Assembly (NCBI GenBank): GCA_017303795.1
Contig: JAFLBR010000005.1
Span: 248,001-312,000, forward strand
Source of the DNA: Cytophagales bacterium
GTDB taxonomy: Bacteria > Bacteroidota > Bacteroidia > Cytophagales > Cyclobacteriaceae
DNA length: 64,000 nucleotides
Direction of reading: 5' to 3'
Each line of letters begins with the position of its first letter. Positions within the stretch are counted from its first letter, which is position 1. Under the pieces are notes generated by a model, which searched no databases, was not told where the DNA came from, and was given only the letters and a program-made list of their open reading frames with translations. A program made the position numbers and the translations under genes. This document shows, piece after piece, positions 1 through 8,845 of the stretch.

Positions 1-491
1 TTAATCACTTAGGAAGAACTGCGGCTCACCGCCATGCACTTCTTTCTAATATGGCATCTTCACTTATTTTAAATAAGAGAATTACTACTACGGTTGCCAA
101 AGCTAAAGCATTAAAGAAGTATGTTGAACCTTTGCTTACCAAAGCAAAAGATAACACAACACACTCACGCAGAACGGTAATGTCATACCTTCAAAACAAA
201 GAGTCGGTTACGGCATTGTTTGGAGAAGTGGCAGGTCGTATTGGCGATAGACCAGGTGGATATACCCGGATTATCAAATTCAGTGCACCTCGCTTAGGCG
301 ATGCTGCTGAAATGTGTTTGCTGGAGTTGGTTGATTTCAACGACATCTACAAAAAAGAAGGTGCCGAGAAGAAAGCTAAAACCCGCAGAAGCCGCGGAGC
401 TAAAAAAGTTGAGGGTGCGGAAGAAACCTCGGCAGAGGTAAAAGCTGAGGAGCCAAAGAAGGCCGCCAAAAAGTCTAAGAAAAAGGAATAA
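1..491 (+). CDS. rplQ: 50S ribosomal protein L17 (5' end cut by window)
   Basis: Large-subunit ribosomal protein L17, which lines the peptide exit region. The reading frame is already open at base 3 ([19 protein letters not shown]), the conserved L17 start region, so the first several residues lie outside the window and the ATG at 51 is internal. The conserved core runs to about LVDFND. It is followed by a lysine-, alanine- and glutamate-rich tail of about 35 residues, as often seen in Bacteroidota L17. L17 usually ends the alpha-operon after rpoA, and a strong terminator follows here, which fits an operon end. Confidence 0.97.
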   Translation, partial: NHLGRTAAHRHALLSNMASSLILNKRITTTVAKAKALKKYVEPLLTKAKDNTTHSRRTVMSYLQNKESVTALFGEVAGRIGDRPGGYTRIIKFSAPRLGDAAEMCLLELVDFNDIYKKEGAEKKAKTRRSRGAKKVEGAEETSAEVKAEEPKKAAKKSKKKE

Positions 492-515
492 GTGGCCTTT
501 GCAGGATATAACGAA

Positions 516-548
516 GGGATTGAATTTCAGAATTCAATCCCTTTTTTA
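516..548 (+). terminator. Rho-independent terminator after rplQ
   Basis: A perfect 11-bp stem (516-526 with 531-541, arms GGGATTGAATT and AATTCAATCCC) with a TCAG loop is followed by six T. It ends the ribosomal operon. Confidence 0.9.
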
Positions 549-561
549 TTGTCGTAACCGT

Positions 562-640
562 TTGAAATCAGAATCTGAAATTTTAAGGAAATTAAAACCT
601 GTAAAACCTTTAATACCAGTATTTTTGTTAACCAAAATCG
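562..640. repeat. Weak 7-bp-periodic A/T-rich intergenic block
   Basis: Between the rplQ terminator and carA the text can be cut into loosely similar 7-mers (for example CAGAATC, TGAAATT, AATTAAA, ACCTGTA, AAACCTT, TAATACC). It is much less regular than the blocks at 39894 and 53566 and may be chance A/T-richness. Confidence 0.25.
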
Positions 641-647
641 AAACGAA

Positions 648-1751
648 TTGAGCGCAAAAGCATACTTACTCCTGGCCGATGGCCTTCTGTTAGAAGGAAA
701 AGCAATTGGTAAACGTGGTACCACAGGCGGAGAGATTTGCTTCAACACCGGCATGACTGGCTATCAGGAAATCTACACCGATCCATCTTACTACGGCCAG
801 ATAATCGTAAACACTACCGCGCATATTGGTAATTATGGTACGGTTGCCGAAGAACAGGAATCAGCCTCACCGAAAATAAGCGGTATTGTGGTGAACGAAT
901 TCTCAGATGAATTCAGTCGCAAGACGGCCAAGGATAGTTTGCAAACTTATTTAGAGAAAAACGGAGTAGTAGGTATTTCAGACCTCGACACCCGAATGCT
1001 GGTGCGCTACATTCGCAGTAAAGGTGCTATGAATGCGCTGATCTCTTCGGAGTTAACACCCGAGCAAATGAAAGCTGAAATAAAGAAAGTGCCTTCTATG
1101 GATGGCCTTGAATTATCTTCGGTAGTAAGTACTAAGGAAGCTTACTTTTATGGTGATGCCAAAGCGCCCATTAAAATAGCCGCACTTGATTTAGGTATTA
1201 AAACAAATATTCTACGCAACCTTGCTTTGCGCGATTGTTACGTAAAAGTGTTCCCGGCTAAAACTTCCTTTGCGGAAATGGAAAAGTGGGAGCCACACGG
1301 CTACTTTATTTCCAATGGTCCTGGCGATCCTTCGGTAATGGATTATGCCATCAAAACGGTAAAAGATATTCTTGCGGCAGATAAACCTACCTTTGGTATT
1401 TGCCTTGGGCATCAGCTATTGGCGCTTGCAGCAGGATTAACAACCTATAAAATGCACCACGGTCATCGTGGGTTAAACCATCCGGTTAAAAATCTGCTTA
1501 GTGGCTTGGGCGAAATGACTTCGCAGAATCATGGCTTCGCGGTAAGCGAGAAGGAAATTGAAAAAAATCCAGATGTGGAAGTAACACACCTGCACTTGAA
1601 TGACAGTACGATTATGGGTATTCGCTTAAAAAGCAAGCGTGCATTTTCAGTACAGTATCACCCCGAAGCTTCGCCTGGCCCACACGATTCGCAATATTTG
1701 TTCGATCAGTTTGTAACTATGGTGAAAGAAGGTAACATGGTTGGCGTTTAA
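648..1751 (+). CDS. carA: Carbamoyl-phosphate synthase small subunit
   Basis: Glutaminase subunit of carbamoyl-phosphate synthase. It releases ammonia from glutamine for the large subunit, feeding pyrimidine and arginine synthesis. The N-terminal CPSase small-chain domain (about residues 3-130, GGEICFNTGMTGYQEI) is followed by a class I glutamine amidotransferase domain. The nucleophile Cys is near residue 252 in GICLGHQL, and the His/Glu pair is in QYHPEASPGPHDS near 337. The 367-residue length is normal. The start is TTG at 648, because no ATG lies upstream in frame before the conserved AYLLLADG. The large subunit carB is not in this window. A Dabb gene follows closely. Confidence 0.97.
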   Translation: MSAKAYLLLADGLLLEGKAIGKRGTTGGEICFNTGMTGYQEIYTDPSYYGQIIVNTTAHIGNYGTVAEEQESASPKISGIVVNEFSDEFSRKTAKDSLQTYLEKNGVVGISDLDTRMLVRYIRSKGAMNALISSELTPEQMKAEIKKVPSMDGLELSSVVSTKEAYFYGDAKAPIKIAALDLGIKTNILRNLALRDCYVKVFPAKTSFAEMEKWEPHGYFISNGPGDPSVMDYAIKTVKDILAADKPTFGICLGHQLLALAAGLTTYKMHHGHRGLNHPVKNLLSGLGEMTSQNHGFAVSEKEIEKNPDVEVTHLHLNDSTIMGIRLKSKRAFSVQYHPEASPGPHDSQYLFDQFVTMVKEGNMVGV

Positions 1752-1767
1752 TAAATCCACATTCAAA

Positions 1768-2136
1768 ATGAAAAGAATACTACCTCTAATACTTTTTTTA
1801 ACGATTGCAGTTATGAGTTCAGCTCAGGAAAAATTACTTCAGCATGTAGTATTGTTTGAGTTTAAGACGAGTGCTAAACCTGAAGACATCAAGAAAATTG
1901 AAAATGCTTTCAGTGCGCTTTCAACCACCATTAAGGAGATCAAAAAATTTGAATGGGGAACTAACAACAGCCCTGAAAATCTTAACCAGGGATTTACGCA
2001 TTGTTTTATTGTAAGCTTTGCTTCCGAAAAAGATCGGGATATTTATTTGCCGCATCCTGAACATAAAAAATTTGTGTCGCTGGCCGGCCCATTCTTTGAA
2101 AAAGTTTTGGTTGTTGATTATTGGCAACAGCACTAA
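1768..2136 (+). CDS. Exported Dabb (stress-responsive alpha/beta barrel) protein
   Basis: A protein of about 122 residues with an N-terminal signal (MKRILPLILFLTIAVMSSAQ) followed by one Dabb domain: LLQHVVLFEFK opening strand, the helix with IENAFSAL, and the closing HPEHKKFV...VLVVDYW. Dabb proteins form dimeric ferredoxin-like barrels, and their chemistry is often unknown. I chose the ATG at 1768 because it gives a clean signal peptide. An in-frame TTG at 1741 would overlap carA. It probably shares the carA transcript. No catalytic role can be assigned. Confidence 0.85.
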   Translation: MKRILPLILFLTIAVMSSAQEKLLQHVVLFEFKTSAKPEDIKKIENAFSALSTTIKEIKKFEWGTNNSPENLNQGFTHCFIVSFASEKDRDIYLPHPEHKKFVSLAGPFFEKVLVVDYWQQH

Positions 2137-2179
2137 AATCCTGAATAGTATTTAAAAACAACTTTCCATCTTTAATTAA

Positions 2180-3463
<1,284 letters not shown>

Positions 3464-3483
3464 TATACTTTGAAACTCAAACC

Positions 3484-3516
3484 AAAGGCTGTTGCGAAAG
3501 TGACAGCCTTTTTTTG
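3484..3516 (+). terminator. Rho-independent terminator after eno
   Basis: An AAAGGCTGT arm (3484-3492) pairs with ACAGCCTTT (3503-3511), with a loop of about 10 nt, and a T run follows. Confidence 0.85.
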
Positions 3517-3684
3517 TTCCCCAATTTGGGAAAGACAGGCCTGAGAGAGCCAGATTTGGGATTTCGTTGAAGGCATATTTTCTCATATTCTTCATATTTA
3601 TTGGATTTTAAGGCTTTTTTGAACCTCGTCTGGTTTTTGCCAAAGTATGCCAAAAGGTTTTCATCTAATTGGAGCCTTTCAAGT

Positions 3685-4101
3685 ATGGAAGCAAATATGA
3701 TGATGGTGTCGTTTGTGTTGTTGGTGGCAGCGGGTGGCTTAATCGTGTTCCTGGTGCGCGAGCAATTTCTGGGTGCCGATTTTCAACACAATCTGGTTGG
3801 CGTTTGGTTTAATGAGCACATGAATGTGCGCGTTTTAATCTACGATGTTGATTCCGTGTTTCAGGGTTCGGTTGTGTGGGCCGATAACATGAACAACTCT
3901 ATACTGGGTACCCGTGTGTTAGAGAATTTGCGCGTGGGTATGTTTAAGAGATGTAAGGGTTCGTATATCGACCCGCTTTCGACCAAAGAGTTTGATGTTA
4001 CCCTACATTTGAAAAACAAATCGGTATTGAAAGTAACAACCTTCCATAAAGGCACACAGGATGTAGCCTTTGCGCAGGAGTGGAAGCTGATGAAGCCTTA
4101 G
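3685..4101 (+). CDS. Membrane-anchored hypothetical protein
   Basis: A protein of 138 residues from the ATG at 3685. A GGAG sequence lies 10 bp upstream of it, whereas the frame also extends to a TTG at 3601. One hydrophobic helix (about residues 6-26, VSFVLLVAAGGLIVFLV) precedes a soluble beta-rich domain of about 110 residues with LVGVWFNEHMNVRVLIYDVD and a closing AFAQEWKLMKP. The GxW start and strand spacing faintly resemble DUF2147-type lipocalin-like domains, but this is a weak impression. The hairpin at 4129 separates it from ftsB. Confidence 0.7.
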   Translation: MEANMMMVSFVLLVAAGGLIVFLVREQFLGADFQHNLVGVWFNEHMNVRVLIYDVDSVFQGSVVWADNMNNSILGTRVLENLRVGMFKRCKGSYIDPLSTKEFDVTLHLKNKSVLKVTTFHKGTQDVAFAQEWKLMKP

Positions 4102-4128
4102 TCAGTATTTGAGTAGATAGATTTTAGA

Positions 4129-4157
4129 AGCAAATCGGGCCTCGGGCCCGATTTGCT
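4129..4157 (+). terminator. Hairpin between hypothetical gene and ftsB
   Basis: A perfect 13-bp stem (4129-4141 with 4145-4157, arms AGCAAATCGGGCC and GGCCCGATTTGCT) with a 3-nt loop TCG. The T tract is weak (ATTTAA). It probably ends transcription of the gene before it. Confidence 0.65.
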
Positions 4158-4184
4158 ATTTAAGCCAGTAAATCTCTATCTTCG
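4152..4184 (+). promoter_or_regulatory. Candidate Bacteroidota promoter for the ftsB-like gene
   Basis: TTTG at 4152-4155, a 21-bp gap, then TATCTTCG at 4177-4184. This is close to the Bacteroidota consensus TTTG-N19/21-TAnnTTTG. The expected start would be about 4191, some 14 nt before the ATG. The -33 element falls in the 3' arm of the preceding hairpin. Confidence 0.45.
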
Positions 4185-4204
4185 TACAACCATTTTTTAA
4201 ACTT

Positions 4205-4495
4205 ATGCTCAAAAAACTCCCACCAGCATTCAGAAATTTTTATATCGTTACGGGGTTGCTCTTTTTTATATGGCTTCTGCTGCTTGATTCCAACGATCTT
4301 ATTTCGCGTTTTAAGATGACAGCCAAAGTAAATAGCCTTGAAAATGAAAAGGAGTTTTACTTAGAGAAGATTAGTGAAGTAGAAAAAGACCGAAAAGAAC
4401 TGCTCACCAATAAAGAGCTGCTTGAAAAGTTTGCCCGCGAAAAGTATCTGATGAAAAAAGAAAAGGAAGATATATTCATTGTTCAGGAAGATTGA
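4205..4495 (+). CDS. FtsB/DivIC-type septum formation initiator
   Basis: A small bitopic division protein (96 residues) of the FtsB/DivIC family, which joins the FtsQLB-type complex and stimulates septal peptidoglycan synthesis. It has a short cytoplasmic N-terminus, one membrane helix (about residues 12-27, IVTGLLFFIWLLLLD), then a coiled coil (about 37-75, rich in E, K and L heptads) ending in the family signature FAREKYLMKKEKEDIFIV. Its position near eno matches the neighbourhood seen in many bacteria. It is followed by an outer-membrane protein whose ATG lies 25 bp after the stop codon. Confidence 0.9.
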   Translation: MLKKLPPAFRNFYIVTGLLFFIWLLLLDSNDLISRFKMTAKVNSLENEKEFYLEKISEVEKDRKELLTNKELLEKFAREKYLMKKEKEDIFIVQED

Positions 4496-4520
4496 TTGCA
4501 GAACGTTAACACACATCACC

Positions 4521-5057
4521 ATGAAGAAGGTAGCGGGAGTAATACTATTGTTTGTTTCAATCAGCTCATGGGCGCAACGCGATATAGATGATAATGCGGG
4601 ATTGACTCTCAAAGACAGAATCTACACGGGCGGAGGTTTGGCATTTAATGGAGGAAGCGATGCGTTTGGGAATCGTTACATTTATTTTGCAGTCAACCCG
4701 ATTGTAGGGTATATGGTTACTCCAAAATTTTCGGTAGGTACTGGTGTTACCTGGCAGCGTTTTGCATACACACAACCTATCAAATTAAATATTGATCAGT
4801 ACGGAGTAAGCCCATTTATGCGGTATAATTTCGATCAGTTATTTGCTTATGGCGAGTACAACCTAATTAACACACCTGTTTTTCTTGGAACCGGAGAGCG
4901 CAGGAATTTTGATCGGCTTTTACTTGGGTTAGGTTATGCCCAGCCTATTGGGTCTCGAAGCAAAATCAACCTGATGGCTCTATATGATGTGATCTATGAT
5001 AGCCAGGAGCGGGCCTTTGCCTCGCCTTGGGTGTTCAGGGTTTTCTTTACGCTATAG
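4521..5057 (+). CDS. Predicted outer-membrane beta-barrel protein
   Basis: 178 residues from the ATG at 4521, which gives a signal peptide (MKKVAGVILLFVSISSWAQ). An upstream ATG at 4479 would overlap ftsB and bury the signal. The mature part alternates short amphipathic strands and turns with many aromatic and Gly residues (GGGLAFNGGSDAFGNRYIYF, GVSPFMRYNF, LLLGLGYAQPIG) and ends in VFRVFFTL, a terminal aromatic strand typical of barrel proteins. It looks like an 8-strand barrel. Ligand and role are unknown. Confidence 0.75.
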   Translation: MKKVAGVILLFVSISSWAQRDIDDNAGLTLKDRIYTGGGLAFNGGSDAFGNRYIYFAVNPIVGYMVTPKFSVGTGVTWQRFAYTQPIKLNIDQYGVSPFMRYNFDQLFAYGEYNLINTPVFLGTGERRNFDRLLLGLGYAQPIGSRSKINLMALYDVIYDSQERAFASPWVFRVFFTL

Positions 5058-5188
5058 AAATTCAATCAACTTAAATCCGTCCTACCCACGGGTTAACCAT
5101 CTGTCCATTTTTTAGTTAGGATCAAGTCTGAGGTCTTGTATTTTAGCAGTAATTCAATTTGTATTTCACTACATCAATTCAAATTAAT

Positions 5189-6490
5189 ATGAAATCAACT
5201 ATAACACTATTGGCTGCATTGTGCTTGTCAACGGCAATAACCTTTGGCCAAACTGTAACCGATGAAGCTTTAATCAAAAAAGCAAAAGCCATTCACGAAC
5301 GTGTAATTACATTAGATACGCACGATGATATTGACGTTTCCAATTTCACCACGGCAGTAAACTACACGCAACGCCTTAACACACAAGTTAACCTTCCTAA
5401 AATGAATGAAGGCGGCCTCGATGTATCTTGGCTGATTGTGTACACGGGTCAGGGTGAATTAACCGAAGAGGGTTATACAAAAGCCTACGCCAATGCCGAT
5501 GCTAAGTTTAACGCCATCCATAGGTTATGTAAAGAAATTGCACCCGATAAAATTGAACTGGCCCTAACATCTGCCGATGTGAGAAGAATTGTAAAAGCAG
5601 GCAAGAAGGTGGCGATGATTGGTGTGGAAAATGGCTACCCGATAGGAACGGATATAAAAAGAGTAAAAGAATTTTATGATCGGGGTGCGCGCTATATGTC
5701 ACTGGCGCATAACGGCCATAGTCAATTAGCTGACTCCAATACTGGCGAGCGTGATAATGTATGGCTGAACAATGGACTTAGTCCGCTGGGGCGCGAAGTA
5801 ATTAGTGAAATGAATAAGTGGGGCATTATGGTTGATCTTTCGCATCCCTCTAAAGCCGCAAACATAGAAGCAATCAAATTATCAAAAGCTCCGGTAATTG
5901 CGTCACACTCATCAGCCCGGACATTGAATGATGTAAGCCGTAATCTGGATGATGAACAATTAGAGTTGATAAAAGCCAACAAAGGTGTTGTACAAACTGT
6001 AGCGTTTAAGAGCTATGTGAACACCAAAAAGAATGAAGCGAATGCCGCTAAGGTAAATGAGATTGTAAAAGCAGTTGCTGCCGAAGAAGGGTTTACTGTG
6101 TTGGAACGATCCGCTATGCGCGATTTATCAGCAGAAGAACGCACGGCTTACTTTAAAAAGTATGCTGAGATAACTGCCAAAGCAAAGCCACGTATTGAGA
6201 AAGAAGTAAACCCGGTAGCGCCACCCGTAAACGTGGCCGACTTTGTAGATCATATCGATTATCTCGTTAAGAAGATTGGTATTGATCATGTAGGGATTAG
6301 TTCTGATTTTGATGGTGGTGGTGGTATTGATGGCTGGAACGATGCATCTGAAACATTTAACGTAACGTTAGAATTAGTAAAGCGCGGTTACACCGAAGCA
6401 CAAATCAGTAAGCTGTGGAGTGGTAACTTATTGCGTGTGTTAGATGATGTGCAAGCTGTAGCGAAGAAGATACAAGCTGGGAAGTTGTAA
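5189..6490 (+). CDS. Exported membrane dipeptidase, peptidase family M19
   Basis: Zinc dipeptidase related to renal dipeptidase, 433 residues with a signal peptide (MKSTITLLAALCLSTAITFGQ), so probably periplasmic. Metal and active-site segments appear in family order: TLDTHDDID (usually DxHxD), the bridging Glu in IGVENGYPIG, MSLAHNGHSQLADS, VDLSHPSKAANIEA, APVIASHSSAR and HVGISSDFDGGGGI. The ATG at 5189 is preferred over a TTG at 5159. It is a single-gene unit with its own terminator. Exact dipeptide preference cannot be read from sequence. Confidence 0.92.
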   Translation: MKSTITLLAALCLSTAITFGQTVTDEALIKKAKAIHERVITLDTHDDIDVSNFTTAVNYTQRLNTQVNLPKMNEGGLDVSWLIVYTGQGELTEEGYTKAYANADAKFNAIHRLCKEIAPDKIELALTSADVRRIVKAGKKVAMIGVENGYPIGTDIKRVKEFYDRGARYMSLAHNGHSQLADSNTGERDNVWLNNGLSPLGREVISEMNKWGIMVDLSHPSKAANIEAIKLSKAPVIASHSSARTLNDVSRNLDDEQLELIKANKGVVQTVAFKSYVNTKKNEANAAKVNEIVKAVAAEEGFTVLERSAMRDLSAEERTAYFKKYAEITAKAKPRIEKEVNPVAPPVNVADFVDHIDYLVKKIGIDHVGISSDFDGGGGIDGWNDASETFNVTLELVKRGYTEAQISKLWSGNLLRVLDDVQAVAKKIQAGKL

Positions 6491-6513
6491 GACTTATTTA
6501 AAGTTCTTATTTG

Positions 6514-6541
6514 AAAGGATGGTGCGAGCCATCCTTTTTTT
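6514..6541 (+). terminator. Rho-independent terminator after the M19 dipeptidase
   Basis: An AAAGGATGG arm (6514-6522) pairs with CCATCCTTT (6529-6537), followed by more T. Confidence 0.88.
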
Positions 6542-6604
6542 GTTGGTGAAGTTGCGGATAACAACTATTGGTGTTGGAAATTCTTAAAAAACCTGAAGAG
6601 CTGG

Positions 6605-7048
6605 TTATTTCCCAACCCGTGTGGATTGAAGAACAGCAAGCTTCCATTGTTTTCTTTCGCTTAGTAAAATCACAGTTTCGTTCCAGTTTGCAATACGCTC
6701 ATTGCCATTGCTGGTAATGGTTGAGGTTAGGTTATAAGTGGCCCAGGCTACATCACCCTTCAGTGTAATATTTATAAATTCAAACGTGTTTATTCGTTTG
6801 AAATCCGAAGCAATATTTTTTGTGATAGCGCGATGAATAAGTGTATCAATAGTCCAGGTTTCACCATATTCATAAAACCGTACATCTGGGGTGCAGTTTT
6901 TTCTTAGGCTTACTGAATCCCGATTAGATAACGCTTCAAAAACATTAATTATAGTTTGCTGTATTTCTTGCTGGCTTTTCGAGTGGGCTTGCTGTGCAAA
7001 TGTTACAAAGCTCAGCATCATGTAATAAGTAATTAGTAAGTATTTCAT
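6605..7048 (-). CDS. Exported NTF2-like (SnoaL/DUF4440-type) protein
   Basis: 147 residues from the ATG at 7048, with a signal ending VTFAQQ. A further ATG at 7066 gives a less sensible N-terminus. The mature part follows the NTF2 cone fold: helix with IQQTIINVFEALSNRDSVSLRKN, then CTPDVRFYEYGETW, a hydrophobic strand GDVAWATYNLTSTI, and a final strand W-N-ETVILLSERKQWKLAVLQST. These domains act as small-molecule binders or isomerase-like enzymes, and the substrate is unknown. The gene at 7070 is the same fold, so the pair is probably an old tandem duplication. Confidence 0.75.
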   Translation of the reverse strand: MKYLLITYYMMLSFVTFAQQAHSKSQQEIQQTIINVFEALSNRDSVSLRKNCTPDVRFYEYGETWTIDTLIHRAITKNIASDFKRINTFEFINITLKGDVAWATYNLTSTITSNGNERIANWNETVILLSERKQWKLAVLQSTRVGK

Positions 7049-7069
7049 CGTAGTGAGGTCAAACACTCT

Positions 7070-7531
7070 TCAATTTTTGTCGTTACTGACCGATGAAGCA
7101 TGAAGGTGGACGATTTTCCAATTACGTTTTTCTTTTACCAAAATTAGCGAGCGTCTTGATAACGTACTTACTCCGTCTCCCAGGTGGAATGTAACAACCG
7201 CAGTTTGCTGGTATAGCTGGATGTAAATATCCTTCGGACTTATTTGTAGTTTTCTGGTATTACTTACGTCCTCAAACTCGGGAAAAATTGTCAACCAAGC
7301 AGTTTCAATTTGTTGCCTGCCTTGTATTCGCCTCGCTTGATTCCAAAAGGGATAAAAAACGGTAGCATCATCAGCGAATGTTTCTCTAAATGCTGACCAA
7401 TTGAAACTATTAAAAGCTGTCACAAAATTATTAACAGATTTTATAACAGCTATTGAATCTTTATTCTGAGCACTTAAATTAAAGTTGATTATCAAATAAA
7501 GGATTATTAATGTAAGTCGGACTTTAGTCAT
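7070..7531 (-). CDS. Exported NTF2-like (SnoaL/DUF4440-type) protein, tandem paralogue
   Basis: 153 residues with a signal peptide (MTKVRLTLIILYLIINFNLSAQ) and an NTF2-like domain: VNNFVTAFNSFNWSAFRETFADDATVFYPF, then QTAVVTFHLGDG and a closing RSLILVKEKRNWKIVHLHAS. The ending WKIVHxHxS is typical of DUF4440/SnoaL-like proteins. It lies just upstream of the paralogue at 6605-7048 on the same strand, so both are likely co-transcribed. No catalytic residues can be assigned. Confidence 0.78.
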   Translation of the reverse strand: MTKVRLTLIILYLIINFNLSAQNKDSIAVIKSVNNFVTAFNSFNWSAFRETFADDATVFYPFWNQARRIQGRQQIETAWLTIFPEFEDVSNTRKLQISPKDIYIQLYQQTAVVTFHLGDGVSTLSRRSLILVKEKRNWKIVHLHASSVSNDKN

Positions 7532-7653
7532 AGTTTATTTCGTTACTAGAGTTTCTAACACAACTTTAAAAAATATTCATCCGTAGCTCGTACTCAATAC
7601 AATTAACATTAAATAACTAATTTCTGTGAATTGGGTTAGTCGAAAAATAAAAA

Positions 7654-8733
7654 TCAAAACTCCACCCCAAAACTTTCCCCCACCACTCTCAAATCTTTCA
7701 CCACTTTATCTACCAACGGAATTCCTTCCTTCATTCTAATTGCTTCAAACTCTCGTTCCGGATCACCCGGTATAACTAAATGATCGTAGCCTTCGGCAGT
7801 TTTAGCGCTGCGGAAGCGGGTAATCCAATTATCCATGTGTGTTTTGAATTCGGCTGCAGGACGGAACGCATCTACACGCATCGCCCCAAAGAAATGACCA
7901 ATACCTTCGCCAACCGGATCGGCTGGTGGTGCCAGAAAACTTACAAAAGGCGGAACCCACGGCCCGTAATTGGCACCACTCAACACAGCCGAAAAGATAT
8001 CAACCCACGCACCCAAACAAAAACCTTTGTGACTGCCATGTTCACGATCGCTTCCCAACGGTAATAGTGCCCCACCATCTTTTAATTCGTTGGGATTAAT
8101 TGAAGTGCTGCCATCTTTTTTCTGAATCCAACCTTCAGGTGCTTCTTTATTTTTTCGCTGTAGTATTTCAAGTTTACCATTGGCTGCTGTGGTAGTAGCA
8201 AAGTCGGCTACAAACGCAGGTTGCTTATCGGCAGGAATGGCCACACAAATGGGGTTAGTACCGAGCAAGCGCTCAACCGAAAAAGTGGGTGCCACCAACG
8301 GACTCGCATTGGTCATGGCTATGCCAATCATATCTTTTTGCAACGCCATCATAGCATGGTAACCTGCGATACCAAAATGGTTAGAGCCTTTTACGGCCAC
8401 CCAACCCGTTCCGGCTACAGCCGCTTTTTGCATGGCTATCTCCATGGCTTTTGGCGCCACCACCAAGCCCAACCCGCTGTCGCCATCCACCACAGCGGTA
8501 CTCGGTGTTTCGTGTACTACTTTGATTTTTGGATTTGCGTTAATACGCTTCGCTTCCCACAGGCGCACGTAGCCGGAAAGTCGAGCAACGCCATGCGAAT
8601 CGATGCCGCGCAAATCTGCGCTCAGCAATACATCGGCAGCCAGTTGGGCCTCGGCCTCGGGGCAATTCATTTTTCTAAAAACAGCTACAGCAAACTGCCA
8701 CAGTTGATCGTAAGGAATAGTTAGTTCAGTCAT
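7654..8733 (-). CDS. Ldh-family (malate/L-lactate/ureidoglycolate-type) dehydrogenase
   Basis: NAD(P)-dependent 2-hydroxyacid oxidoreductase of the malate/L-lactate dehydrogenase type 2 family (YlbC/YiaK/AllD fold), unrelated to classical Rossmann LDH. Hallmarks: DLRGIDSHGVARLSGY near residue 40, VVDGDSGLGLVVAPKAM, VKGSNHFGIAGYHAM (substrate His), TNASPLVAPTF, LLGTNPICVAIPA, and the C-terminal GSHKGFCLGAWVDIF. The 359-residue length is normal. No signal peptide, so cytoplasmic. The family has several substrates (malate, sulfolactate, ureidoglycolate, diketogulonate) and the neighbours do not decide between them. Confidence 0.9.
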   Translation of the reverse strand: MTELTIPYDQLWQFAVAVFRKMNCPEAEAQLAADVLLSADLRGIDSHGVARLSGYVRLWEAKRINANPKIKVVHETPSTAVVDGDSGLGLVVAPKAMEIAMQKAAVAGTGWVAVKGSNHFGIAGYHAMMALQKDMIGIAMTNASPLVAPTFSVERLLGTNPICVAIPADKQPAFVADFATTTAANGKLEILQRKNKEAPEGWIQKKDGSTSINPNELKDGGALLPLGSDREHGSHKGFCLGAWVDIFSAVLSGANYGPWVPPFVSFLAPPADPVGEGIGHFFGAMRVDAFRPAAEFKTHMDNWITRFRSAKTAEGYDHLVIPGDPEREFEAIRMKEGIPLVDKVVKDLRVVGESFGVEF

Positions 8734-8845
8734 AGCGCAAAAGTTGCCTGATTCAGGCCAGATTTCAAGATATAATTAAAATTTAAAGATAGGGTTATGG
8801 AAAAACTTTTCACCCAACATCTTATTGTCAAAAATTCTAAAAATC

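Noticed and set aside
8221-8724. 167-residue open frame on the plus strand opposite the Ldh-family gene
   Set aside because: It lies wholly antisense to a well-conserved gene, has no recognisable domain and its composition follows from codon use on the other strand.
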